64,000 nucleotides of DNA from Mycolicibacterium sp. P1-18 (GTDB taxonomy: Bacteria; Actinomycetota; Actinomycetes; Mycobacteriales; Mycobacteriaceae), in contig NZ_NPKR01000001.1 of the NCBI RefSeq assembly GCF_008329535.1, positions 682,001-746,000 of the forward strand, written 5' to 3'. The notes below the pieces were generated by a model. That model was given only the letters and a program-made list of their open reading frames with translations. It was not told the DNA's origin and did no database searches. Positions 33,736 through 44,439 of this stretch are shown piece after piece. Numbering within the stretch: position 1 is the stretch's first letter; every line of letters begins with the position of its first letter. A program made the position numbers and the translations under genes.

Positions 33736-34023
33736 ATGAACGCATTCAACGAAATTTCCAAGAGCACCGCCGCTTTCTTCGTCCAGGCGGGCGCGTCATT
33801 CGGCGTGAGTTTCCTCGGAGCAATCGGCGGGATCTACTTTCTGCCGCTGGACCCTTGGCAGAGAATGTTCCTCGGCATGACGGTGCTGTTCCTCGTCGCC
33901 AGCTCGTTCACCCTGGCGAAGGTGATCCGCGATCAGCAAGAAGCCTCGACCATCCGCGTTCGCCTCGACGAGGCGCGGATGGAAAAGCTCATCGCAGAAC
34001 ACAATCCGTTCAGCGCGGCATGA
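33736..34023 (+). CDS. YiaA/YiaB-domain inner membrane protein
   Basis: 95 residues with two membrane helices (about 10-35 and 42-64), the YiaAB pattern FFVQAGASFGVSFLGAIGGIYFLP and VLFLVASSFTLAKVIRD. The function is unknown in all organisms. ATG at 33736; a GTG three codons earlier is possible. Confidence 0.8.
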   Translation: MNAFNEISKSTAAFFVQAGASFGVSFLGAIGGIYFLPLDPWQRMFLGMTVLFLVASSFTLAKVIRDQQEASTIRVRLDEARMEKLIAEHNPFSAA

Positions 34024-34029
34024 CGCGAT

Positions 34030-34839
34030 TCACGCGTTGACGTTGGCCACGTCCCAGGGCGCCTGGGGAAGTACGTCACCGGTTTCGAGCAGCGACTTGA
34101 GGTTGGCGAGGACGGCTGGCCATCCATTCGAAATACCCTCATACATGGCCTTGTTCGCCAGGTTCTCATGGCTGACCGTAAGCCGGACGATGTCTTGATG
34201 AGGCTGGACCAGGAACGTGACGACCGACGGTCCGCCGGGCTTGTCCTCGTCGGGCGCGTCTTCGAAGGTGATTACCAGGCGCGTGGGCGGCTCGGCTTCG
34301 AGCACCTTGCCGACGACGTCGGCACGTTCTGATCCATCGGTCCGTCGGTGCTCCCAGGGCGAGCCAGGCTGCCAGTCCGACACGTTGGCGTGTCCCCAGT
34401 ACTTGGCCGTCAGATCGGCGTCGGTGAGCGCGTTCCATACCTGTTCCGCGGTCGCGCGGATGTATGTGACGTAGACGTAACTCGGTACAGCGGTTCCTGT
34501 TTCGGTCATGGCGTACTCCTCTGCTCGGTTTCTGATGTCGCTCAGCATCTGCAAGCGCGGTTTCTCGAATCCCGAGATCCAGCGCTCCTCGACCTCGTGT
34601 ATGGGCACGGGATTGAGGTAGTGCAGGCGTTCACGACCCCGGCGTACGACGGCCACCAGGTTGGCCTTCACCAAGACGTCGAGATGCTGGGTGGCCGACT
34701 GACGTTTCATGTCCAGGGGATCGCACAATTCACTCAGGGTCTGGCCATTGTGGTCCCGCAGTCGGTCGAGCAGCATCCGCCTGGTGGGGTCCGCGAGCGC
34801 CTTGAAGACCGCGTCGATCTCGCGGGTCTCCTCTGTCAC
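34030..34839 (-). CDS. Fused ArsR-family regulator and SRPBCC/AHSA1 domain protein
   Basis: 269 residues read through in one frame from the GTG at 34839. Residues 1-105 form a winged HTH of ArsR type ([37 protein letters not shown]), and residues about 120-260 form an SRPBCC/AHSA1 lipid-binding fold ([25 protein letters not shown]). The ArsR-SRPBCC fusion is known in actinobacteria. No metal-binding ELCVCDL motif is present in the HTH, so a small-molecule or lipid signal is more likely. A perfect palindrome sits 10 bases upstream. A shorter SRPBCC-only product from an internal ATG (34509) cannot be excluded. Confidence 0.8.
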   Translation of the reverse strand: MTEETREIDAVFKALADPTRRMLLDRLRDHNGQTLSELCDPLDMKRQSATQHLDVLVKANLVAVVRRGRERLHYLNPVPIHEVEERWISGFEKPRLQMLSDIRNRAEEYAMTETGTAVPSYVYVTYIRATAEQVWNALTDADLTAKYWGHANVSDWQPGSPWEHRRTDGSERADVVGKVLEAEPPTRLVITFEDAPDEDKPGGPSVVTFLVQPHQDIVRLTVSHENLANKAMYEGISNGWPAVLANLKSLLETGDVLPQAPWDVANVNA

Positions 34840-34848
34840 GACCAAATT

Positions 34849-34868
34849 ATGCAGGTGTCTACCTGCAT
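34849..34868. promoter_or_regulatory. Palindromic operator upstream of the ArsR-SRPBCC gene
   Basis: ATGCAGGT (34849-34856) and ACCTGCAT (34861-34868) are perfect 8-bp inverted arms around GTCT. The position, 10 bases before the GTG, fits autorepression by the ArsR domain. Confidence 0.65.
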
Positions 34869-34980
34869 ATGTCAACGGCAATCCGACAGCGGCGGGCAGA
34901 CGCAACCGCCGAGCCTGCGCCCCGAGGCAGGTAATGACAGACCCTCGCACTCGACGTCGTCCAGTCGTACCGTCGATGAA

Positions 34981-35958
<978 letters not shown>

Positions 35959-35983
35959 GCCCCCGCTCCGTACCCTGGACGAG

Positions 35984-37447
35984 GTGAGCGCAGCACAGTC
36001 CACCACCGTCCTTCGGGACAGCCAGTTCGCGCGGGACCTGCCGGAGATGGCGATCTCCTGGCGGGCTGCCGAGGCGCCCGAACCCCGCCTGCTGGCCCTC
36101 AACGAGCCGTTGGCCGCCGAACTCGGCCTCGACGCGACGTGGCTGCGGAGTCCCGCGGGCCTGCGGCTGCTGGTCGGTGCCGAGGTGCCCGACGGCGTGA
36201 CGCCGGTGGCGCAGGCCTACTCGGGCCACCAATTCGGCGGCTACACACCGCGTCTCGGCGACGGGCGGGCGCTGTTGCTCGGCGAGCTCGAGGGCTCCGA
36301 CGGTCGACGACGCGACCTGCACCTCAAGGGCTCCGGCCGCACCCCCTTCGCCCGCGGCGGCGACGGGCTGGCCGCCGTCGGCCCGATGCTGCGCGAGTAC
36401 GTCGTCAGCGAGGCCATGCACGCGCTCGGCATTCCGACCACGCGCGCGCTTGCCGTCGTCGCCACCGGAGCCGAGGTGTGGCGGGAGACCGCGCTGCCGG
36501 GGGCCGTCCTCGCCCGCGTCGCGAGCAGTCACCTGCGCGTCGGCAGCTTCCAGTACGCGGCCGCGAAGGGCGATCTCGACCTGGTGCGGCGACTCGCCGA
36601 CCATGCGATCGCCAGGCACTACCCCGCCGCGGCGGACGCCGAGCAGCCGTACCTGGCACTGTTCGACGCGGTGGTCGCCGCGCAGGCCGAACTGGTGGCG
36701 CGGTGGATGCTCGTCGGCTTCATCCACGGGGTGATGAACACCGACAACATGACGATCTCGGGCGAGACGATCGACTACGGGCCCTGTGCCTTCATGGACG
36801 CCTACGACCCCGCGACGGTCTACAGCTCGATCGACCACGCGGGGCGCTACGCGTATGCGAATCAACCGATCGTGGCGCAGTGGAACCTGGCCCGCTTCGC
36901 CGAAACCCTTCTGCCGCTGATCTCCGAGGACCAGGAGCGCGCCGTGAACGTCGCGGTGGAATCGCTCGGCCGGTTCACCGCGGTCTACGACGCCGCCTGG
37001 GCAGCCGGCATGCGCGCCAAGTTGGGCTTGGGGGCAGACGTCGCCGACACGGTCGTGACGTCGACCGCCCAGGATTTGCTGACGCAGATGGCCCAGAGCC
37101 GCGTCGACTACACGTCGTTCTTCCGCCACCTCGGCACCGCGGCGCGCGGCGACGCCGAGGGCGCGCGTGGGCTGTTCGTCGACCTCGCCGGATTCGACGC
37201 CTGGCTGGCACGATGGCGCGACCTCGGTCCTGACGCCGACGTCATGGACCGGGTCAACCCGGTCTACGTTCCGCGCAACCACCTCGTCGAGGAAACCCTG
37301 GCCGCCGCCACGGCCGGAGACCTCGATCCGCTCGGCAGGTTGCTCGACGCCGTCGCGGCGCCCTTCGACGAACGGGCTGACCTCGACCGATACGCGGCTC
37401 CGGCCCCCGACGACTTCGGGCCCTACCAAACGTTCTGCGGTACCTGA
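35984..37447 (+). CDS. selO: SelO/YdiU-family protein adenylyltransferase (pseudokinase fold)
   Basis: 487 residues, the usual length. SelO transfers AMP to hydroxyl side chains of proteins under oxidative stress. Conserved blocks: [24 protein letters not shown] near residue 75, [19 protein letters not shown] near 108, [10 protein letters not shown] near 178, and [28 protein letters not shown] near 245 with the metal-binding Asn/Asp. The C-terminus is FCGT, retaining a cysteine near the place of the redox Cys/Sec of other SelO proteins. Confidence 0.92.
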   Translation: MSAAQSTTVLRDSQFARDLPEMAISWRAAEAPEPRLLALNEPLAAELGLDATWLRSPAGLRLLVGAEVPDGVTPVAQAYSGHQFGGYTPRLGDGRALLLGELEGSDGRRRDLHLKGSGRTPFARGGDGLAAVGPMLREYVVSEAMHALGIPTTRALAVVATGAEVWRETALPGAVLARVASSHLRVGSFQYAAAKGDLDLVRRLADHAIARHYPAAADAEQPYLALFDAVVAAQAELVARWMLVGFIHGVMNTDNMTISGETIDYGPCAFMDAYDPATVYSSIDHAGRYAYANQPIVAQWNLARFAETLLPLISEDQERAVNVAVESLGRFTAVYDAAWAAGMRAKLGLGADVADTVVTSTAQDLLTQMAQSRVDYTSFFRHLGTAARGDAEGARGLFVDLAGFDAWLARWRDLGPDADVMDRVNPVYVPRNHLVEETLAAATAGDLDPLGRLLDAVAAPFDERADLDRYAAPAPDDFGPYQTFCGT

Positions 37448-37517
37448 GTGCTCGACGTCGCGAAGATCACGTAGTTCCAGCAGGTTTGCATCGGCGAATA
37501 TTAGGCAAACTAGCGGC

Positions 37518-38405
37518 ATGACTTTGCGCTCCCTCACCCCAGTCCTCGGTGTCGCGGCAGCTCTGACGTGGTCTCTGGTGAGCGGTGCCGCTCCCGGCGC
37601 GTCCGCCGAACCACTGCCCAGCGCCTCCAATCCCGGATGCTCCGACGTCGACCTCGTCTTCGCGCGCGGCACCGGCGAGCCGGCTGGACTCGGGTTCGTG
37701 GGCGACGCCTTCGCGGACTCCCTGCGCAACAAGCTGGGCAACAAGTCGATGAACGTCTACGCGGTGCAGTACCCCGCGACCATCGACTTCCCGAGGGCCG
37801 TCGACGGCATCAACGACGCCGCCGCGCACATTCAGGCCACCGTGGCGAACTGCCCCAAGACCAAGATCGTGCTCGGCGGGTTCTCCCAGGGCGCCGCCGT
37901 GGCGGGATTCGTCACCGCCGACGTCGTGCCGCCGGGCGCCGCAGACTCCGGCGTCACGGGTCCGCTGCCCCCGACCGTCGCCGACCACGTGGCCGCGGTG
38001 GCCCTGTTCGGCAAGCCGTCGCCACGCTTCATGAGCTTCGTCAACCAGCCCGACATCGTCATCGGCCCGAAGTACGCCGGCAAGACCCTCGACTCGTGCG
38101 TGCCGGGGGATCCGATCTGCTCCGACGGCGGTGACTTCTCGCTGCACAACCAGTACGTCGGCGACGGCCGGGTGGACCAGGCGGCCGACTACGTCGTCGG
38201 CAAGCTCGGGTACGCCGTTGCGACTCCGCCGCCCCCGCCGCCGGCGGACGCCCCGCTGCTGCCGCCGCCGCCACCGGTGGACGCGCCGCCACCTCCGGCC
38301 CCCGACGCCGCCCTGCCGCCGGCGCCTCCGGCACCGGCCCCCGCGCCTGCGCCTGCGCCGGTCGCCGCCCCGGTTCCCGCGCCCGGAGCACCGCTGCCGG
38401 CCTGA
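37518..38405 (+). CDS. Cutinase-family serine esterase with Pro/Ala-rich tail (Culp-like)
   Basis: 295 residues. Signal peptide about 1-30 (VAAALTWSLVSGAAPGASA). The alpha/beta-hydrolase domain has nucleophile GGFSQGA near residue 121, Asp in DPICSDGGD near 196, and catalytic His in SLHNQYVGD near 208. Disulfide cysteines are at NPGCSD and CVPGDPIC. A 65-residue tail of Pro and Ala follows, like those that span or attach to the mycobacterial wall. It acts outside the cell as a lipid or ester hydrolase. Confidence 0.9.
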   Translation: MTLRSLTPVLGVAAALTWSLVSGAAPGASAEPLPSASNPGCSDVDLVFARGTGEPAGLGFVGDAFADSLRNKLGNKSMNVYAVQYPATIDFPRAVDGINDAAAHIQATVANCPKTKIVLGGFSQGAAVAGFVTADVVPPGAADSGVTGPLPPTVADHVAAVALFGKPSPRFMSFVNQPDIVIGPKYAGKTLDSCVPGDPICSDGGDFSLHNQYVGDGRVDQAADYVVGKLGYAVATPPPPPPADAPLLPPPPPVDAPPPPAPDAALPPAPPAPAPAPAPAPVAAPVPAPGAPLPA

Positions 38406-38418
38406 GCCGCAACGCCTT

Positions 38419-39009
38419 TCAGCGCCGCAACAGGCGTAGCGCCGCCAGCAGCTGCCAGCCGATGATGGTGTAGACGCAGGTCCGTTCCCACACCGCACCG
38501 GGGAGGACCACCGTCGTCGAGGCGGTCACCGCCCCGACGGCGAGCAGGGCGAACGCCAGGAAGCCGACCGCCGCGATTCCGACGGACGCCGTTCGGTACC
38601 AGCGCGATTCGCTCACCAGTCGGTACCCGGCGAGGATGGCGGCGTTGCCGCCCACGATCGCGACCGTCGCCGCCGTCACGTGCACCCAGGCGATCCCGGC
38701 ACCGCCGCTGGGCACCATCGCGACGCCGACGTTGCCGACTGCGTTGGCCGCGGCGCATGCCACGAAGACACGGCTTCCGGGGCCGCGCCGGGTGCGGGTC
38801 AACGCCACCGCCGCCGCGAGGAACAACGTGCCCTGCACCGCGAATGCCGTATTCATCAACGGGCTCAGCGGTGAATCGGGTCTGCCGAGGTCGCTGATGA
38901 AGTTGGTGTCGTAGCGGTACCCCGGGAACGCCGCCGCGGCGATCGCTTCGAAGGCGAGGTAGACCGCGCCGCCAAGCGTCCAGCAGGCCGCGGCGATCCG
39001 GCCCGTCAC
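38419..39009 (-). CDS. DUF998 membrane protein
   Basis: 196 residues with about six helices. The DUF998 pattern includes YDTNFISDLGRPDSPLSPLMN near residue 30. The GTG start at 39009 overlaps the stop of the PucR-like regulator (GTGA), so the two are coupled. Function unknown. It is convergent with the cutinase gene with 13 bases between. Confidence 0.8.
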   Translation of the reverse strand: MTGRIAAACWTLGGAVYLAFEAIAAAAFPGYRYDTNFISDLGRPDSPLSPLMNTAFAVQGTLFLAAAVALTRTRRGPGSRVFVACAAANAVGNVGVAMVPSGGAGIAWVHVTAATVAIVGGNAAILAGYRLVSESRWYRTASVGIAAVGFLAFALLAVGAVTASTTVVLPGAVWERTCVYTIIGWQLLAALRLLRR

Positions 39010-40196
39010 GGCGAAACACCGAGTGCGACGGTGAGTTCCAGAACCGTCCGGGGATCGTCGAGCCGGTCGCCGTAGAGCTCTCGCAACTGCGTCATGCGGT
39101 ACCGCACCGTCTGCGCATGGACGAACAGGTCGGCGGCGACCGCCTCGCGCTGCCCCCTGTGCAGAAGCCACGACCGCAGCGTCTCGGCCAGGCGCTCCGC
39201 GGTGGTGGGCCGTAGGTCGGCCAACGGCGCGAGGGCATGGCGGCGCAGGTCGGCGGCGGCGTCACGGTCGGCGGTCAGCACCAACTCGACGAGATGCTCC
39301 TCGGTGTCGACGATGTCCTCGTCGACCGCCAGCTGCCGGGCTCGCAGCGCACGCCGGTATGACGACTCCACCAGCGCCCACGGCCGGGCCGGACCCACCA
39401 CCGCCCGCCGGCCCTGCAACGCCGACCTCAGCTGCCCGCGGTGCCTGCCGTCCAAGTCGGGAACCAGCAGCACCGCAAGGGATTCCGCAGGATCGACGCC
39501 AGGCAAGTCCTCGCTCAACTGCAACGTCGACTGTCCGAAGCGGGCCGCCAACCCCCGGGTCTGAGCCTCGGCGACCAGGATGGCGGTCAACGTGTCCGGT
39601 GGATGCCAGTCGGCCTCCTCGGCGCTGGTCCTCAACGTCTCGGCGGGCGCTCCGGCGATCAGCTGCTTGGCCAGCCTGTCGAGATAGCGCTGGCGGACGC
39701 GCCCCGTGGTCGCCAGCTCGTCGGTGTGGCCGGCGACGCTGGAGGCCGAGAGTTCGTCGATGAACGCGAACACCAACTCGGCGAAGCGGGCCACGGTCTC
39801 GGCGTCGAGCCCGGCGGCCACGGCCGTGGACGACAACTCCCGCCACGCGACCCGGGCGCCGACCCGATACGCCGAAAGCAACGCGTCCATGGTGCGGCCT
39901 TGACGGGCCTCCCCTCGCCCCAGTTCGTAGGCCCCGTCCAGAGCGGGGGTCAGCGTCGCACTCGGGTCCGAGTCGTGCGACCGCACGGCCAGCCGCAGGA
40001 ACGCGCCGAGGGCCATCTGCACGGCGTTCTCGATGGTGTGGCCCATGGGGCCGCTGAAGGCACGGGTGTAGCTGGGCACCTCGACCGTCACCGCCGTCAC
40101 CGTGCGCTCGGCCATCCGCGGCAGGACGCCCCGAAGCGCCTCGGCCATCTCGTCGGAGAGGTCGAGGCCAGTGAAACGAACCGCTGATTCGGACAA
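39006..40196 (-). CDS. PucR/CdaR-family transcriptional regulator
   Basis: 396 residues. The N-terminal sensory half has no clear motif beyond the RsbR-like GRTMDALLSAYRVGARVAWREL near residue 105. The C-terminal PucR HTH reads LLHRGQREAVAADLFVHAQTVRYRMTQLRELYGD near 345. The TTG at 40196 is preferred because a GAGGA ribosome site precedes it; a TTG at 40214 in the same frame is possible. It is divergent from the reductase-desaturase operon, which it probably controls, as PucR-like activators do beside lipid genes. Confidence 0.78.
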   Translation of the reverse strand: MSESAVRFTGLDLSDEMAEALRGVLPRMAERTVTAVTVEVPSYTRAFSGPMGHTIENAVQMALGAFLRLAVRSHDSDPSATLTPALDGAYELGRGEARQGRTMDALLSAYRVGARVAWRELSSTAVAAGLDAETVARFAELVFAFIDELSASSVAGHTDELATTGRVRQRYLDRLAKQLIAGAPAETLRTSAEEADWHPPDTLTAILVAEAQTRGLAARFGQSTLQLSEDLPGVDPAESLAVLLVPDLDGRHRGQLRSALQGRRAVVGPARPWALVESSYRRALRARQLAVDEDIVDTEEHLVELVLTADRDAAADLRRHALAPLADLRPTTAERLAETLRSWLLHRGQREAVAADLFVHAQTVRYRMTQLRELYGDRLDDPRTVLELTVALGVSP

Positions 40197-40280
40197 ACTG
40201 TTCCTCGTGAACAAATAGGAGGGGATTATTCACCCCTGACAACCAAGACTTTATACCTGCGCCTCAGCCACAGTGGAACG

Positions 40281-41372
40281 ATGACGACGACAGCACCTCG
40301 ACCGACCGCCGTCGGCGCGCTGCGGGCCCGGGTCATCAGGTTCGCCGAACGCGTGACCACGCCATTGGTCCCCGCCGACTACCTCGACGTCATCGACCCC
40401 CTGCGCTCCAGCGCCGACCTCCGCGGCCGCATCGTCGCCGTCCATCCCGAGACCCGCGACGCGGTGTCCGTGATCATCAAGCCCGGTCGGGGCTGGCGGG
40501 GGCACACCCCGGGCCAGTACGTCCGCATCGGGGTCGACGTCGACGGCGTCCGCCAGTGGCGGGCCTACTCACTGACCTCCGAGGTCGGCCGGGCCGACGG
40601 CTGCATCGCCGTCACCGTCAAGGCGATCCCGGACGGCAAGGTGAGCAATCACCTGGTCCGCCGCGCCACGCCGGGCACCATCGTCCAACTCGACCAGGCC
40701 GCAGGGGAATTCACCCTCGGTGAGCGCGCGCCCGCCAAGATCCTCTTCCTCACCGCGGGCAGCGGCGTCACACCCGTGATGGGGATGCTGCGCAACATGG
40801 CAGCCGCGGGCTCCGACGTGGTCGTCGTGCACTCCGCCCCCACCGCCGACGACGTCATCTTCGGCGGCGAACTCCGGATGATGGCCCGCGAGGGCCGAAT
40901 CCGCCTGATCGAGAAGCACACCGACGTCGACGGCATGCTCGACGTCGCGCAGCTCGACCAGCTCGTCGACGACCTCGCCGACCGGCAGACGTGGGCGTGC
41001 GGACCGGCCGGCATGCTGGACGCCCTGGAAAGCCGTTGGGCCGCCGACGGAATGGCCGATCGCCTGCACACCGAGCGGTTTCGTCCCACCATCATCACCG
41101 CGGGCGACGGCGGCGAGGTCACCTTCTCCACGTCCGGCACGGTCGTCGAGGCGACCGGCGCCGAAACCCTTCTCGACGCCGGCGAGGCCGCGGGCGTCCT
41201 GATGCCCTCGGGCTGCCGGATGGGCGTCTGCTTCGGCTGCGTGGTCCCCCTGCGCCAGGGCGCCGTCCGCGACCTGCGCACCGGCGACCTCACCACCGCC
41301 TCCCCCGGCGACAACGTCCAGATCCAGACCTGCGTCTCTGCCGCCGCGGGCTCGTGCGACATCGAACTCTGA
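40281..41372 (+). CDS. Ferredoxin reductase-type electron-transfer protein with [2Fe-2S] domain (desaturase partner, copy 1)
   Basis: 363 residues: FAD-binding barrel (QWRAYSLTSE near residue 95), NAD domain (FLTAGSGVTPVMGML near 155; WACGPAGMLDALE near 238), and a C-terminal plant-type [2Fe-2S] domain (GCRMGVCFGC near 312 and a last Cys in IQTCV). It resembles Rv3230c, the electron donor of the stearoyl-CoA desaturase DesA3. The desaturase gene follows 14 bases later. A second copy of the pair is at 49345-51725. Confidence 0.9.
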   Translation: MTTTAPRPTAVGALRARVIRFAERVTTPLVPADYLDVIDPLRSSADLRGRIVAVHPETRDAVSVIIKPGRGWRGHTPGQYVRIGVDVDGVRQWRAYSLTSEVGRADGCIAVTVKAIPDGKVSNHLVRRATPGTIVQLDQAAGEFTLGERAPAKILFLTAGSGVTPVMGMLRNMAAAGSDVVVVHSAPTADDVIFGGELRMMAREGRIRLIEKHTDVDGMLDVAQLDQLVDDLADRQTWACGPAGMLDALESRWAADGMADRLHTERFRPTIITAGDGGEVTFSTSGTVVEATGAETLLDAGEAAGVLMPSGCRMGVCFGCVVPLRQGAVRDLRTGDLTTASPGDNVQIQTCVSAAAGSCDIEL

Positions 41373-41386
41373 CCAGGAGATCCGAC

Positions 41387-42544
41387 ATGACCATCACCCA
41401 GACCGTCACCACCAACCCCGCCGCGCACCTCACGGCCGAGGACGTCGAGAACCTCGGTCGCGAGCTCGACGCGATCCGCGAACAGGTCGTCGCCAGCCGC
41501 GGCGAACGCGACGCCGCCTACATCCGCAAGGTGATCGACGCCCAGCGCAAGCTCGAACTCGGCAGCCGCGCAGTCCTGCTGTTCTCGCTCTTCCCGCCCG
41601 CCTGGTTCGTCGGCACCGTCGGACTGTCGATCTCCAAGATCGTCGAGAACATGGAGATCGGGCACAACGTCATGCACGGCCAGTGGGACTGGATGCGCGA
41701 CAGCAAGATTCACTCCACCACCTGGGAGTGGGACAACGCGTCCCCCGCCGAGATGTGGAAGCACTCGCACAACGAGGTGCACCACACCTACACCAACGTC
41801 CGCGGCAAGGACCACGACCTCGGCTACGGCATCATGCGCGTCGACGAAAACCAGAAGTGGGTGCCCTTCTACCTCGCGCAGCCGCTGTGGAACTTCATCA
41901 ACGCGTGCGTCTTCGAGTACGGCATCGCCGCCTACGACCTGCAGATCGGCAAGTACCTCAAGGGCCGCACCGACAAGGCAGAGTTTCAGGCCCGCGGCAA
42001 GCGGGTGCTGGCCAAGATCCGCAAGCAGGCCACCCGCGACTACGTCCTGCACCCCTTGCTGTCGGGCCCGTCCGCGGTGAGCACGTTGACTGCGAACCTG
42101 ACGGCCAACCTGGTCCGCAACCTGTGGACGCACTCGGTCATCATGTGCGGCCACTTCCCCGAGGGCGTGCAGACCTTCGAGAAGAACTCGATCGACGGTG
42201 AGACCCGCGGCGAGTGGTACCTGCGCCAGATGCTGGGCTCGGCCAACATCTCGGGAAGTCGGTTGATGCACTTCATGAGTGGCAACCTGTCCTTCCAGAT
42301 CGAGCACCACCTGTTCCCCGACCTGCCCAGCAACCGGTATGCCGAGATCGCACCCAAGATCCAGGAGTTGTTCGAGCGCTACGGCTTGACCTACACCACC
42401 GGGTCGCTGCCGCGTCAGGTCGGCTCGGCCTGGAAGCAGATCGTCAAGCTGTCGCTGCCGAACGACTTCAAGATCACCGACGTGCTGCGCCGGCGCCGCC
42501 CCGCCGCCACCGAGCGCCCCGAGCCCGAACTCCGCGCCGCCTGA
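41387..42544 (+). CDS. Membrane fatty-acid desaturase (DesA3-like, copy 1)
   Basis: 385 residues. Three histidine boxes of membrane di-iron desaturases: GHNVMHGQWDW near residue 92, HSHNEVHHTY near 126, and QIEHHLFPDLPSNRYAE near 305. Makes oleoyl-type unsaturated acyl chains from acyl-CoA using electrons from the upstream reductase. ATG with a GGAGA ribosome site. Its stop codon is embedded in a long inverted repeat. Confidence 0.9.
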   Translation: MTITQTVTTNPAAHLTAEDVENLGRELDAIREQVVASRGERDAAYIRKVIDAQRKLELGSRAVLLFSLFPPAWFVGTVGLSISKIVENMEIGHNVMHGQWDWMRDSKIHSTTWEWDNASPAEMWKHSHNEVHHTYTNVRGKDHDLGYGIMRVDENQKWVPFYLAQPLWNFINACVFEYGIAAYDLQIGKYLKGRTDKAEFQARGKRVLAKIRKQATRDYVLHPLLSGPSAVSTLTANLTANLVRNLWTHSVIMCGHFPEGVQTFEKNSIDGETRGEWYLRQMLGSANISGSRLMHFMSGNLSFQIEHHLFPDLPSNRYAEIAPKIQELFERYGLTYTTGSLPRQVGSAWKQIVKLSLPNDFKITDVLRRRRPAATERPEPELRAA

Positions 42545-42598
42545 GCGATTCGTGCACCCGCACCCGCGCTCACCGCGGGCAAGGGTGCACAAATCGCT
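42544..42598. terminator. Long inverted repeat at the end of the desaturase gene
   Basis: Left arm 42544-42559 and right arm 42583-42598 are 16 bp each with one mismatch (AGCGATTCGTGCACCC against GGGTGCACAAATCGCT). The loop is 23 bases and GC-rich. The stem starts at the last base of the stop codon. A terminator role is likely; the long, well-matched stem could also mark a dispersed intergenic palindrome. Confidence 0.6.
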
Positions 42599-42608
42599 GG
42601 GGGCAGAA

Positions 42609-42630
42609 AGATTGTGAGCACTCGCAATCT
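42609..42630. promoter_or_regulatory. Palindromic operator upstream of the amidohydrolase operon
   Basis: AGATTGTGAG (42609-42618) and CTCGCAATCT (42621-42630) are inverted arms with one mismatch and a 2-bp CA centre. It is 17 bases before the amidohydrolase ATG. The operon's own TetR (44440-45042) is the obvious candidate to bind it. Confidence 0.65.
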
Positions 42631-42647
42631 TATGTAGGGTGCGTCAC

Positions 42648-44438
42648 ATGCCCTATGACGTGATCGTCCGCAACGGACTGTGGTTCGACGGCACCGGTGC
42701 CCCGCCGCGGGTGCGCACTCTCGGCATCCGAGGCGACGTCGTCGCCGCCGTGTCCGAGGAACCGCTCGACGAGACGGGCTGTCCCGACGTGATCGACGCC
42801 GCGGGCAAGTGGGTACTGCCCGGCTTCATCGACGTGCACACCCACTACGACGCCGAGGTGCTCCTCGACCCGGGCTTGCGGGAGTCCGTCCGGCACGGCG
42901 TCACGACCGTCCTACTGGGCAACTGCTCGCTGTCCGCGGTGTACGCGACCAACGAGGACGCCGCCGACCTGTTCAGCCGGGTCGAGGCCGTGCCACGCGA
43001 ATTCGTGCTGGGCGCACTGGACGACAAGAAGTCCTGGACCACCGCGGCCGAGTACGTCGACGCCCTCGACGCCCTGCCGTTGGGCCCGAACGTCAGCTCG
43101 CTGATCGGGCACTCGGACCTGCGCACCTCGGTACTCGGCCTCGGTCGCGCGACCGACGAGAGGACGCGGCCGACCGCGGCCGAGTTGCACGCCATGACCG
43201 CCAAGCTCGCCGAGGCGCTCGACGCGGGCCTGCTCGGCATGTCCGGCATGGATTCGGCGATCGACAAGCTCGACGGTGACCGCTACCGGTCCCGCGGGCT
43301 GCCGTCGACGTTCGCGACCTGGCGGGAGCGTCGCGCCCTCATCGCGGTACTTCGCAAGCGCCGCAGGATGTTACAGAGCGCACCGGACGTGGCACGCCCG
43401 TGGACGGCGCTGTTGTTCTTCCTGTCCAGCAGCCGGATGCTCGGCCGTCGCGACGGGGTGCGGATGAGCCTGCTGGTCTCCGCCGACTCCAAGGCGGCGC
43501 CGGGCGCGGTCGGGGTCTTCGGCAGGGGCACCCGGCTGCTCAACCGGCTCCTGGGCGCCAGCGTCCGGTTCCAGCATCTTCCCGTGCCCTTCGAGCTGTA
43601 CTCCGACGGCATCGACCTTCCGGTGTTCGAGGAGTTCGGCGCCGGCACCGCGGCGCTGCACCTGCGCGACCAGTTGCAGCGCAACGAACTGCTCGCCGAC
43701 GTCGACTACCGCCGCGAGTTCCGACGGGAGTTCGACCGCAAGAAGCTCGGTCCGACGCTGTGGCACCGCGACTTCCACGACGCCGTGATCGTCGAATGCC
43801 CCGACGAGACGTTGATCGGCAAGAGCTTCGGGACGATCGCCGAGACGCGTGGACTGCATCCGTTGGACGCCTTCCTCGACGTGCTCGTCGAGAACGGCGA
43901 GCGCAACGTCCGCTGGACCACCACCGTCGCCAACCATCGCCAGCGTCAGCTCGACAAGCTCGCCACCGAGCCGACGGTGCACATGGGCTTCTCGGATGCC
44001 GGCGCGCACCTGCGGAACATGGCCTTCTACAACTACGCGCTGCGGCTGCTCAAGCGCGCGCTCGTCGCCGAGCGGGCCGGTCGGCCGTTCATGACCCTCG
44101 AACACGCCGTGCATCGCCTGACCGGCGAGGTCGCGGACTGGTTCGGCCTCGACGCCGGCCGGCTGCGCCAGGGCGACGCCGCCAACTTCGTCGTGGTCGA
44201 CCCGGCCGGGCTGGACGACGCCGTCGACGGCTATCACGAAGCGCCCGTGCCGTTCTACGGCGGGCTGAGCCGCATGGTGAACCGCAACGACGCCGCCGTG
44301 GTGGCCACGGCCGTCAACGGTCAGATCGTCTTCCGCAGTGGCGAATTCCGGGAAGGCTACGGACGGACCACCAAGTCCGGTCGCTTCCTGCGCGCCGCGG
44401 GCGCACCTCGGCCCACCGTCGCCGCCGCGCACGCCTGA
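42648..44438 (+). CDS. Amidohydrolase, N-acyl-D-amino-acid deacylase family
   Basis: 596 residues. Metal-dependent hydrolase of the amidohydrolase superfamily: DVIVRNGLWFDGTG at the start, GFIDVHTHYDAEV (HxH, about residue 63), GVTTVLLGNCSL near 88, GHSDLR near 152, and SDAGAHLRNMAFYNYALRLL near 450. It resembles mycobacterial proteins called D-amino-acid aminohydrolase (Rv2913c type), whose substrate is not established. Second start choice: GTG at 42639. First gene of an operon with TetR and an alpha/beta hydrolase. Confidence 0.85.
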   Translation: MPYDVIVRNGLWFDGTGAPPRVRTLGIRGDVVAAVSEEPLDETGCPDVIDAAGKWVLPGFIDVHTHYDAEVLLDPGLRESVRHGVTTVLLGNCSLSAVYATNEDAADLFSRVEAVPREFVLGALDDKKSWTTAAEYVDALDALPLGPNVSSLIGHSDLRTSVLGLGRATDERTRPTAAELHAMTAKLAEALDAGLLGMSGMDSAIDKLDGDRYRSRGLPSTFATWRERRALIAVLRKRRRMLQSAPDVARPWTALLFFLSSSRMLGRRDGVRMSLLVSADSKAAPGAVGVFGRGTRLLNRLLGASVRFQHLPVPFELYSDGIDLPVFEEFGAGTAALHLRDQLQRNELLADVDYRREFRREFDRKKLGPTLWHRDFHDAVIVECPDETLIGKSFGTIAETRGLHPLDAFLDVLVENGERNVRWTTTVANHRQRQLDKLATEPTVHMGFSDAGAHLRNMAFYNYALRLLKRALVAERAGRPFMTLEHAVHRLTGEVADWFGLDAGRLRQGDAANFVVVDPAGLDDAVDGYHEAPVPFYGGLSRMVNRNDAAVVATAVNGQIVFRSGEFREGYGRTTKSGRFLRAAGAPRPTVAAAHA

Positions 44439-44439
44439 G

